From Malaciobacter halophilus (GTDB lineage Bacteria; Campylobacterota; Campylobacteria; Campylobacterales; Arcobacteraceae), in the NCBI RefSeq assembly GCF_002837275.1, contig NZ_NXIF01000015.1, forward strand, positions 1 through 57,577: DNA of 57,577 nt, written 5' to 3'. Position numbers and translations under genes: made by a program. Of the stretch, positions 43,426-51,372 are shown piece by piece. Each line of letters opens with the position of its first letter. Position 1 is the stretch's first letter. The notes under the pieces are model-generated. The model worked only from the letters and a program-made list of their open reading frames with translations, did not search any database and was not told the origin of the DNA.

Positions 43426-44751
43426 TTAATCATTTTTCTTTTTGAATGAAGCAGCTTTTTGTTTAAAGTTGATACTTTCTAAAAATGCTTCAACTCTTGT
43501 TTTTATTTGACCTGCATCTTCAGGTGAATAATCTGATTCAATTACTAAACAAGGTATTCCTTCTTTTTCAAGTGCTTGAGTAACTAAATGTGCTTCAACA
43601 TTGTAAGTATGACAAAATGATAAAGTATAATAAATAACTCCATTAGCTTGTCTATCTTTATACATTTTTAATATTTTATCAATTCTTGGTGCGTTTGGCG
43701 TAAAACATGCACAATCAACTGAACTATACTTATCTAATAATTTTTGCATTAATTCATCTTCAGTTTTAACATCATCTAAATCAACATTGTCTTTGTAATA
43801 TCTATGCCCAATACATGACTCTTCATTAATTATTGCACCACCACTTGTTTCAACTGCAGTGTGAAGTTTCCAGTTTGGAGGAGCAAAAGGAGTTCCTAAA
43901 ACCATAAGTCTTGGTGTATCTTTTTCAAATACACTAATTTTTTCTTCAACTCTTTTTTCTAATTCATCACAAAGTTCATTTACTTTTTGTGTATATCTAA
44001 CTGGGTCATCTAAAAATCCCATTTGAGTAACAAATAAACCATCTTTTCCACTAATTGGTACAACATCTTTATTCATACTTCTTAATCTATCAAGTCTTTG
44101 TAAAGCTTCTCTTTTTGCATTAACAATTTTCACTCCTTCTTTCATCTGTTCTAAAGATAACTCTTCTTGAGTGATTGTTTGAATATGTTCTTTAAACTCA
44201 AAAAGCTCTTCTTTCCAAAGTTTTAAATCCTTTTCTCTTTTCATATGAGGAATATTCATAACTTTAACAGGGTGATGTTTATTTAAAATTTCCCAAGTTT
44301 TTTTCTTTGCCTCACATGTTGTTTCTCCATAAATAAAATCTGAAGATTGAGTATATGCACATGTTTTTTGAAGTTTAAATCCATGTGCAGATTTAATTAA
44401 AGGACAGATATTTCTAGGAAGTTCTGTTTCTGCATCTGCAATAGTAGCTGGACTTCCTCCACAAAGACCAAAACATGCTCCTCCAGCTCCTACAATAATC
44501 TCTTCTGGAACAAATATACAAAATGCACCAATAGCTGGTTTTTTCTTTTTTCTAAGTTCATTTATTTCTGCTATTCTTTGACCTTGCATTTCACTCATAA
44601 ACCAATCAAAATATTTCATAGCTTCTGGTCTATTCTTTTGAGTCATAAATTGTGCTTTATAAGACTCTAAACCCATTTCCATCATTTTTGCGTGTCTATC
44701 AACATCTACTCCAATATCTTTTAGTAGACTTCTATGTTCTTGTACACCCAT
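43426..44751 (-). CDS. Double-cubane-cluster / 2-hydroxyacyl-CoA dehydratase family protein
   Basis: A 441-residue member of the HgdB/BcrBC/YjiM family. Conserved cysteines occur in 'GGACFGLCGG', 'LPRNICPLIKSAHG', 'CAYTQSSDFIYGETTCEAKKK', 'CACFTPNAPR' and 'LSFCHTYNVEAHLV'. A single-gene partner with a single activase matches the E. coli YjiM/YjiL and double-cubane [8Fe-9S] protein arrangement, in contrast to the two-subunit dehydratases. No CoA-transferase or acyl-CoA genes are nearby, which argues against amino-acid fermentation. Possible substrates are small unsaturated molecules; the physiological one is not known. Confidence 0.82.
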   Translation of the reverse strand: MGVQEHRSLLKDIGVDVDRHAKMMEMGLESYKAQFMTQKNRPEAMKYFDWFMSEMQGQRIAEINELRKKKKPAIGAFCIFVPEEIIVGAGGACFGLCGGSPATIADAETELPRNICPLIKSAHGFKLQKTCAYTQSSDFIYGETTCEAKKKTWEILNKHHPVKVMNIPHMKREKDLKLWKEELFEFKEHIQTITQEELSLEQMKEGVKIVNAKREALQRLDRLRSMNKDVVPISGKDGLFVTQMGFLDDPVRYTQKVNELCDELEKRVEEKISVFEKDTPRLMVLGTPFAPPNWKLHTAVETSGGAIINEESCIGHRYYKDNVDLDDVKTEDELMQKLLDKYSSVDCACFTPNAPRIDKILKMYKDRQANGVIYYTLSFCHTYNVEAHLVTQALEKEGIPCLVIESDYSPEDAGQIKTRVEAFLESINFKQKAASFKKKND

Positions 44752-44842
44752 TTTTTATTACCTTTTGAATTGTTGCTGTTAAAAGTAGAATTTTTACATG
44801 TAGAATAAAGCTTAAGTATTTTTGTAGTGCTTAATCATGTAT

Positions 44843-44858
44843 GTCTATAACCATAGAC
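44843..44858. promoter_or_regulatory. Palindrome in divergent region
   Basis: GTCTAT-AACC-ATAGAC, a perfect 6-bp inverted repeat with a 4-base spacer, lies in the 235-bp region between the divergent double-cubane-type gene (start 44751) and the DUF711 gene (start 44987). It is a candidate operator for either. The regulator is unknown. Confidence 0.4.
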
Positions 44859-44986
44859 CTAATATACAGCTTTCCTTAAAATTATAATATAATTATCTTA
44901 ATAAAGTAATTAATAAAGTTTATAAAAAAGCAATATCTGGCTTGATTATTTTTTAATTGTTTGATAATATTTTTCAAAGGACAAAG

Positions 44987-46210
44987 ATGAGTTATAAAAA
45001 TAAAAAATTATGTAAAATAAGAACAATTACGACATTTTTATCTTTGACAAAAGATAAAACAAAGTGGGAAGAAAAAATAAAAAATGCTTGTTGTTTTTGT
45101 GATGAATTAAGTACAAAATTTAATAATATAGATTATGAAGTACAATCAGTAAGAGTTGTAACAAATGCTTTTGAAGAGTATTTAAATATTAGTAGTATTG
45201 CTACTGCAAAAAAAGATTTAGCTTATATCTCTTCACTTTTAAATAAATACTCAAATGAAAACTTAAGAATAAGATTTGCAATTGGTGAAGCAAAAACAAA
45301 AGAACAAATTGAAATGTTACCTAAGTTAATAGCTTCATATGGTGATTTGTGCAATGCATGTGTAAATATAAAAAAAGATGAATTTGATATTTTAGATGAT
45401 GAAACTATTTTACAATGTGCTAAAGCTGTTAAAGATATATCTAAAATTACGCCAAGAGGAGAGGGAAATTTCAATTTTACAGTAAATTTTAATTGTAAGC
45501 CATTTATTCCTTATTTTCCTGCTTCTTATCACCAAAGTTCATTAGAAGATTCATATGTAATAGGTCTTGAAACACCAGATTTATTAGTGGATGTTTTAAA
45601 ATCAAATAAAAATAAATATAAAACACATAAAGATAAATTTAAAGGCAATTATGAAGCACTAAGTAAAGCACTTCAATATCATGTAGATAATATACTTACT
45701 ATAATAAATAGTTTTGAAAATAGTGATTTTAAATTTGTAGGAATAGATAGCTCAGCAGCACCTTCTAAAAATTGCTCTTCAATGGCAACTGTTTATGAAC
45801 TATTAGGGCTTGAGTACTTTGGTGCAGCAGGAAGTATTGAAGTATCTTCTTTTCTTACAAAAGTTTTTAAAAGTATAAAAAATGTACCTTTAGTGGGATT
45901 CTCTGGATTAATGCTTGCAGTAATAGAGGATTTAGGTTTAGCAGCAGGTACTAAAAATGAAAATTATGATATAAGAACTTTACTTATGAATAGTGCAGTT
46001 TGTGGAATAGGTCTTGATACTGTTCCTATTGAAGGAGATACTTCTATTGAAAAAATAGCATCAATTATGAAAGATACAGGAACAATGGCTTTTAGATTAA
46101 ATAAACCATTGACTGTAAGACTTTTTCCTTATCCTAATTTAAAACAAAAAGATATTACTTCATATGAAAGTGAAGATTTATGTAATTGTGCTGTATTAAA
46201 AATCTTGTAG
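44987..46210 (+). CDS. DUF711 (UPF0210) family protein
   Basis: A 407-residue protein with family segments 'CKIRTITTFLSL', 'GEGNFNFTVNFNC', 'KFVGIDSSAAPS', 'VGFSGLMLAVIEDLGLA' and 'NSAVCGIGLDTVPIEGDT'. DUF711 proteins are glycyl-radical-like in fold by structure prediction and have no assigned reaction. The frame is open from a TTG at 44957; the ATG at 44987 has AAAGGA about 8 bases upstream and begins the conserved region. Confidence 0.82.
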   Translation: MSYKNKKLCKIRTITTFLSLTKDKTKWEEKIKNACCFCDELSTKFNNIDYEVQSVRVVTNAFEEYLNISSIATAKKDLAYISSLLNKYSNENLRIRFAIGEAKTKEQIEMLPKLIASYGDLCNACVNIKKDEFDILDDETILQCAKAVKDISKITPRGEGNFNFTVNFNCKPFIPYFPASYHQSSLEDSYVIGLETPDLLVDVLKSNKNKYKTHKDKFKGNYEALSKALQYHVDNILTIINSFENSDFKFVGIDSSAAPSKNCSSMATVYELLGLEYFGAAGSIEVSSFLTKVFKSIKNVPLVGFSGLMLAVIEDLGLAAGTKNENYDIRTLLMNSAVCGIGLDTVPIEGDTSIEKIASIMKDTGTMAFRLNKPLTVRLFPYPNLKQKDITSYESEDLCNCAVLKIL

Positions 46211-46233
46211 AATTAAGAAATTTCTCTTAATTC
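46210..46233. terminator. Bidirectional terminator
   Basis: GAATTAAGA (46210-46218) pairs with TCTTAATTC (46225-46233) around 6 bases, between the converging DUF711 and small membrane-protein genes. Confidence 0.6.
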
Positions 46234-46625
46234 TCTTGTAGATAAAACTTGTGCTCTTTATTATTTTTGCAAATTACATACTGTTCATTTAGCTTTTTTA
46301 TTACTTTTAATTCCCCTTGACATTTAGGACAATTACCTTTTAATTTTGTAATATATAAATCTCCAGCACTTGAACACTCTATATTATAACTACCTATATA
46401 TAAGATTCTTTTTTGAATTAAAATTAGTATAAAAAATATTAAAATTAAAGGAATAATACCTAAAATCAAAGGAGTATAAGTTTTAATCTCATAATATAAA
46501 GCTACAAAATATATTAAAAAAGCTACAAGAATTAAGACTACTCTTGTTACTTTTAATTGTTTTCCAAAAACTTTTATTGGTTTTTCTATCTCTCTTGTTA
46601 ATTTTACTTTCTCATTTTTTTTCAT
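46227..46625 (-). CDS. Small membrane protein with C-terminal zinc-ribbon-like motif
   Basis: A 132-residue protein with two membrane helices (about 28-46 and 52-70) and a cytoplasmic tail holding 'CPKCQGELKV' and 'YVICKNNKEHKFYLQ', a likely zinc knuckle (Cys2-Cys/His). The family is not recognised. Confidence 0.75.
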   Translation of the reverse strand: MKKNEKVKLTREIEKPIKVFGKQLKVTRVVLILVAFLIYFVALYYEIKTYTPLILGIIPLILIFFILILIQKRILYIGSYNIECSSAGDLYITKLKGNCPKCQGELKVIKKLNEQYVICKNNKEHKFYLQEN

Positions 46626-46741
46626 ATATCTCTCTTTTTTTATTTTTATAATGATACAAAATTAGTTTTTAACTATTTATTATCTCCACAGATACTACAC
46701 AAAGATTTGCTAGAATATATAAAATTTATATGGAGTTTTGT

Positions 46742-47386
46742 ATGCAAAATAAGAAGATTGTATTTATTACAATAGTTAGTATATTAGTTGTGTTTATAGT
46801 AGGAGCATATATTTATAAACAACAAGAGTCTAAACAATATAATCAAATGGTTCAAGAAAAAGCAAAAAGCTTACAAAAAGAGCATTCAGTAGTAATTGGT
46901 AAAAGCGATGCAAAAGTTCAGCTTGTAGAGTTCTTTGACCCAGCTTGTGGTACTTGTGCTCAATTTCATCCTTATGTAAAAAAGATAATGAAAGATAATG
47001 ATGGTGAAATAAAATTAGTTTTAAGATATGCACCTTTTCATGAAAATTCTGATTTTGCAGTAAGAGTTTTAGAAGCTTCAAGAAATCAAGATAAGTTTAT
47101 GAATACTTTAGAGTTTATGTTTGCAACTCAACAATATTGGATAGAGCATCATGTTGTAAAACCAAAAATGTTATGGAGAATTTTACCAAAAGCTGGACTT
47201 GATATGGAAAAACTTTCAGCTGATATTGAAAAAGATGCTCAAAAAGTATCACAAATTATAAAAGAAGATTTAAGTGATGCTAAAGATTTAGGAGCTACAA
47301 AGACACCATCATATTTTGTAAATGGTAAACCTTTACAGACTTTTGGTCTTCAAAATTTAATTGATTTAATTAACTCTGAACTTTAA
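46742..47386 (+). CDS. DsbA-like thioredoxin-fold protein, membrane anchored
   Basis: A 214-residue protein with an N-terminal anchor or uncleaved signal (about 6-24) and a DsbA/thioredoxin domain from residue 50. The active site is 'FFDPACGTCAQFHPY' (C69-G-T-C72) and the cis-Pro loop is 'TKTPSYFVNG'. It is expected to be a periplasmic thiol oxidoreductase. The ATG at 46742 is preceded by GGAG 6 bases upstream; an in-frame ATG at 46730 is less likely. Confidence 0.88.
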   Translation: MQNKKIVFITIVSILVVFIVGAYIYKQQESKQYNQMVQEKAKSLQKEHSVVIGKSDAKVQLVEFFDPACGTCAQFHPYVKKIMKDNDGEIKLVLRYAPFHENSDFAVRVLEASRNQDKFMNTLEFMFATQQYWIEHHVVKPKMLWRILPKAGLDMEKLSADIEKDAQKVSQIIKEDLSDAKDLGATKTPSYFVNGKPLQTFGLQNLIDLINSEL

Positions 47387-47397
47387 ATAATTTGTAG

Positions 47398-47428
47398 TAT
47401 AAAAAAGAGATTATTTCTCTTTTTTATA
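47398..47428. terminator. Bidirectional terminator
   Basis: TATAAAAAAGAGA (47398-47410) pairs with TCTCTTTTTTATA (47416-47428) around a 5-base loop between the converging DsbA-like and efflux-like genes. Confidence 0.85.
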
Positions 47429-48076
47429 TAGCTTTTTTTTGATTTTTAAAACTAAAGCAGTAACTACAATAAATAATAAGATTATCCATACATATCTAGT
47501 GTCAAAAGCCAATAAAAACTCAATAATTTCATTTAAAAAAAGTCCCCAAAGTGTTATTGCAATAGTAGTTGCTATAAATACAATTAACATAATTGTATAG
47601 TGTTTTAAGCCAATTAAATAACCAATAATTGCTCCAACTATTGGTCCTGTCATCCAAAAAGGTATAAAAACAAAAATAAAAAGTCCAACTTTCCCATATT
47701 TTTCAAATTTTTCTTGATGCTGTTTTTTCTTTTCTTGAACTTGAGTAAAAAAATCTTCTAATGGTTTTATTTTTAGTATTCCTTTGAAACTAAAAATAAA
47801 CAAAGGGTATAAGCTTGTAACTAAAATAAGTTCTGTTACTATATTTACTCCAATTACAGTTAGATGCGATAGTTGCGAAGCATAACCTAATGATAAGGAA
47901 GGAACTCTCCCTACAAATAAGTTAGAAACAACTAATGCAGTAATTTTATTTGCTGATTTTGCATCAAAAATATATGTGATTAATATAGAAATAATAAGTA
48001 ATGTTGTTAGAAAAAGACTAAAGATAAAGATATTTCCCTCTTTGCCTTTAAAAATAATATTATAAACTTTTTTCAT
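47411..48076 (-). CDS. Putative small multidrug export family protein
   Basis: A 221-residue protein with about five membrane helices. 'HQEKFEKYGKVGLFIFVFIPFWMTGPIVGAIIGYLIGL' is typical of the small multidrug export protein family (Pfam Sm_multidrug_ex). The substrate is unknown. The C-terminus is Lys rich. Confidence 0.8.
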   Translation of the reverse strand: MKKVYNIIFKGKEGNIFIFSLFLTTLLIISILITYIFDAKSANKITALVVSNLFVGRVPSLSLGYASQLSHLTVIGVNIVTELILVTSLYPLFIFSFKGILKIKPLEDFFTQVQEKKKQHQEKFEKYGKVGLFIFVFIPFWMTGPIVGAIIGYLIGLKHYTIMLIVFIATTIAITLWGLFLNEIIEFLLAFDTRYVWIILLFIVVTALVLKIKKKLYKKEK

Positions 48077-48184
48077 TTTTCCTCTTTAAATTTTTATTTT
48101 AACACAAAAAAGAGAAATCTTTCATTTTGCAAGAAAATTAAAATTATGAATTATTTTTTTGTATAATTTTACAAAGGAGTTAAA

Positions 48185-48577
48185 ATGAGAGTTTGTGGTA
48201 TTGAGTTAAAAGCAAACAACACAATATTAACAGTAGTTGATAATAAAGAGTTTTTGAATTTAAAAATAAAAAAGATTACTTTAGAAGATGATGAGTGTCA
48301 AGATAGTATCAAAGAGTATTTTTCTAAAATAGAAGAGTTTCTTAAAGTAAATTGTATTGATAAGCTTATCTTAAAAAAAAGAGCGAAAAAAGGAAATTTT
48401 GCAGGTGGAGCAGTAACTTTTAAAATGGAAGCACTTATACAATTAAATAGTATTTGTAAAGTAAAGTTAATCTCTTCTCAATCATTAAGCTCTTTTGAAA
48501 AAAGAAATGAGATAGTTTTTCCTAAAGAGCTTAAAAAATATCAAGAGCAGAGTTATTTATGTGCTTTAAATGATTAA
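48185..48577 (+). CDS. DUF3010 family protein
   Basis: A 130-residue soluble protein starting MRVCGIELKANNTILTVVD with 'LKKRAKKGNFAGGAVTFKMEALIQL', matching DUF3010, a RuvC/RNase H-like-fold family of unknown function. AAAGGAG lies before the ATG. It overlaps the converging oxidoreductase gene by 4 bases. Confidence 0.82.
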   Translation: MRVCGIELKANNTILTVVDNKEFLNLKIKKITLEDDECQDSIKEYFSKIEEFLKVNCIDKLILKKRAKKGNFAGGAVTFKMEALIQLNSICKVKLISSQSLSSFEKRNEIVFPKELKKYQEQSYLCALND

Positions 48578-49542
48578 ACTCTATTTGTATTTTTTATGTG
48601 ATTTGTTATTATATATCCGTGATTTAGTGCTAAAGCAATAGAACCTCCTACATTGCTTCTTGCAATATCACCTGCTAAATAGATTCCATCTTGATTGTTT
48701 CTTAAATTTTCATCAACAACAGCGGAGTTATTTTCATCTAAAATCACAGAACATCTTTTTAGAAAATCTGTGGGATTAAAACCTCCTAATGCATAAACTA
48801 TTCTATCAAATAATTCAGTTTGTCCATTTGAAAAGTGTACTTCAATTTTTCCTTGATTATCTTCAAGTTTTTTAATATCTAAACTTAGTCTTAAATCAAT
48901 AATTCCTTTTTCTACATAGTCAAATAAATAGTGTAAGTTTGTAGGATTTACTCTTGAAAAACTCTCTTTTCTATAAGCTAAAGTTACTCTATTTTGATTA
49001 GCTGTATAATAAGCAAATTCAACAGCACTATCTCCTCCTCCTACAATTAGTAGTTTTTCATTTTGTGAACATTGACTAATATTGAAATTTATTTTTTGTT
49101 TTAAAGTTGGTGGAATTTTATATGATGGTTTATTGGGTTTTCCCATAGTTCCTATACTTATTACAATATTTTTTGCATAAAAACAGTTCTCTTTTGTAGT
49201 TGTTATTTTAAAAAGTTTATCTTCTTGTTTTTCTATACTATATACTTCTTCATTGAAGTATGCCTTTATATCTTCGTTTTTAACTAAAGTATCAAATAGA
49301 TTTAAAGTATTCTCTTTTGTTCCATCTGTAAAGTGTATATTTCCTCTTAATTCTACTTTAATACCTTTCCAATCTTTATCAACTCTTTTATTATCTTTAA
49401 AATATTTTCTAATAGTATCAGAGTGGTTTTGACTTTTTTCAAAGACCACTACATTTTTTAGACCTAATAATACAGCTTCTACTGAACTTGCTATTCCTCC
49501 AGGGCCTGCGCCAACTATTGCAATGTCAAAAATCTTATGCAT
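48574..49542 (-). CDS. NAD(P)/FAD-dependent oxidoreductase, YpdA-like
   Basis: A 322-residue flavoprotein with an FAD-binding 'IAIVGAGPGGIASSVEA' (about 8-24), a NAD(P)-binding 'LLIVGGGDSAVEFAYY' (about 164-179) and the C-terminal 'GIYLAGDIARSNVGGSIALALNHG'. The thioredoxin-reductase CxxC is missing, as in YpdA-type proteins and ferredoxin-NADP reductases. Substrate unknown. Confidence 0.85.
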   Translation of the reverse strand: MHKIFDIAIVGAGPGGIASSVEAVLLGLKNVVVFEKSQNHSDTIRKYFKDNKRVDKDWKGIKVELRGNIHFTDGTKENTLNLFDTLVKNEDIKAYFNEEVYSIEKQEDKLFKITTTKENCFYAKNIVISIGTMGKPNKPSYKIPPTLKQKINFNISQCSQNEKLLIVGGGDSAVEFAYYTANQNRVTLAYRKESFSRVNPTNLHYLFDYVEKGIIDLRLSLDIKKLEDNQGKIEVHFSNGQTELFDRIVYALGGFNPTDFLKRCSVILDENNSAVVDENLRNNQDGIYLAGDIARSNVGGSIALALNHGYIITNHIKNTNRV

Positions 49543-49685
49543 ACTTTAGTCCTTCATGTTAAGATAAAGCATAGGTGCTTAAAATAATTATAGCATTAAT
49601 TAATAAAATTACTATTTACTCCTTATTCTTTTTTAAACTGTATATTTTATATATATTATGTAAAAAAAATATGTATATATTTTGG

Positions 49686-49701
49686 TACAATATATATTAA
49701 A
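49686..49701 (+). promoter_or_regulatory. Candidate promoter of the antiporter gene
   Basis: A TACAAT-type -10 sequence lies about here in the 170-bp divergent region before the antiporter gene (49714), with an AAAGGAAAGGG ribosome binding site just before the ATG. The upstream DNA is nearly all A/T with ATATAT runs, so no operator can be called. Confidence 0.3.
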
Positions 49702-49713
49702 GGAAAGGGAAAA

Positions 49714-51306
49714 ATGCAAAGTATATTATTTACACTATTTTTAAGTATTGCAATCTCTACAATTTTTAATATAGTACTTAAAAAATTTGGTATCTCACAT
49801 ATTATAGGATATATTCTTACTGGTACACTTATAAGTTACATTTTTAATTTTAGTAGTATAGATATTCACTCTTTAGAGTTAATTGCAGAGTTTGGAATTG
49901 TTTTTTTAATGTTTACTATTGGTTTAGAAATGAGTATAGAAAGAATCAAAAAAATGAAAGAGATTCTTTTATTAAATGGTTTTTTACAAGTAAGTTTTAG
50001 TGCTATTTTGATTTTTCTATTTTCTCATTTTATTATAGGAATACAAATAGTACCCTCTGTAATAATTGCTCTTGCTTTTTCATTATCTTCTACTGCAATA
50101 GTATTAAGTTATTTAAAGCATTCAAAAGATATTTATACTCCATATGGAGAGAAGTCTACTGCAATTTTGATTTTCCAAGATTTAGCAGTAATTCCTATTT
50201 TATTATTAATCTCTTTTTTAGCAAATGACTCTTTAAGTGTTTCACAAATAATTGTAAATACTCTTTTTTCTGCATTTATTGTAATTTTATTTCTATTTAC
50301 AGTAGGAAAAAAGATAATGAACTGGCTTCTTAGATTCTCTTCAAATACTCAATTAGAAGAGTTGTTTTTAGGTTCAGTTTTTTCAATAGTAATGGGTGCA
50401 TCTATTTTAGCCCACGAAATGGGCTTTACATACTCTTTAGGAGCATTTATAGCTGGTATGATTATTGCTGAAACAAAATATAGAATTAAAGTAGAATCAG
50501 ATATCGCTTCATATAAAGATTTCTTATTAGGGGCATTTTTCTTTAGTGTTGGAACAAAAATAGATATACTATATTTTTTCAATAATATTCATTATATATT
50601 TATGATTTTTGTAGCAATAGTTTTAGTTAAAGCTTTTGTTATTTATTTTATTATTAGACGAAAATCTACTAAAAGTACTGCTGTAAAAGCTGCTTTATCA
50701 TTATGTCAAGTAGGAGAGTTCTCTTTTGCTATTTTTGCTTTAGCTTCAAATGATGGTTTACTTTCAAACGAGTTATCAAGTTTTCTTATTTTGGTTACAG
50801 TTTTATCTATGATATTAACTCCTTTTATAATAAGTAATATTTATAAAATTGCATCATATTTTGAAGTTGAGTTTTATGAATCTGATAAAATTACACCTAT
50901 TAAAGCCTCAAATCATGTTATTGTTTGTGGTTTTTCTACTTTAGGAAGAATTGTTGCTAGGACACTTTATCAAAATAATAAAAAATTCGTAATTATTTCA
51001 GATGATTTAAGACACGTATTACTTGCAAGAAAATTAGGTTATATGGCATATTTTGGACACTTAGATAAAAAGCCAGTATTAGAGTCTTTAAAAGTTGAAC
51101 AATCTTCAAGTATAATTATTACTTTATCTAATACAAAAAGAAAAAGATTGATTTGTGAAGCAATATTAGCATTTTATAGTGATGCAAATATAACACTAAA
51201 AATTAATTCAACGGAAGAAAGAAGAGATTTAAAAGATTTAAATATCAAAAACTTCGTTCATGCCCATAAAGAAGTAGCTAAACTTTTAATCAATAAATCT
51301 ATCTAA
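49714..51306 (+). CDS. KefB-like monovalent cation:proton antiporter with TrkA-N domain
   Basis: A 530-residue protein with about 12 membrane helices of the CPA2 antiporter family (about 1-385; 'IGYILTGTLISY', 'EFGIVFLMFTIGLEMS', 'SLSSTAIVLSYL') followed by a cytoplasmic Rossmann TrkA-N domain ('VIVCGFSTLGRIVARTLYQNN', about 402-500). It probably exports K+ or Na+ in exchange for protons and is gated by nucleotide binding. No TrkA-C domain follows. Confidence 0.9.
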   Translation: MQSILFTLFLSIAISTIFNIVLKKFGISHIIGYILTGTLISYIFNFSSIDIHSLELIAEFGIVFLMFTIGLEMSIERIKKMKEILLLNGFLQVSFSAILIFLFSHFIIGIQIVPSVIIALAFSLSSTAIVLSYLKHSKDIYTPYGEKSTAILIFQDLAVIPILLLISFLANDSLSVSQIIVNTLFSAFIVILFLFTVGKKIMNWLLRFSSNTQLEELFLGSVFSIVMGASILAHEMGFTYSLGAFIAGMIIAETKYRIKVESDIASYKDFLLGAFFFSVGTKIDILYFFNNIHYIFMIFVAIVLVKAFVIYFIIRRKSTKSTAVKAALSLCQVGEFSFAIFALASNDGLLSNELSSFLILVTVLSMILTPFIISNIYKIASYFEVEFYESDKITPIKASNHVIVCGFSTLGRIVARTLYQNNKKFVIISDDLRHVLLARKLGYMAYFGHLDKKPVLESLKVEQSSSIIITLSNTKRKRLICEAILAFYSDANITLKINSTEERRDLKDLNIKNFVHAHKEVAKLLINKSI

Positions 51307-51372
51307 TTTTTATAACAGATTTATGTAAACCGTGTATAATTGCTAAAATGTCATTTAAAGGTTACTAATTTT

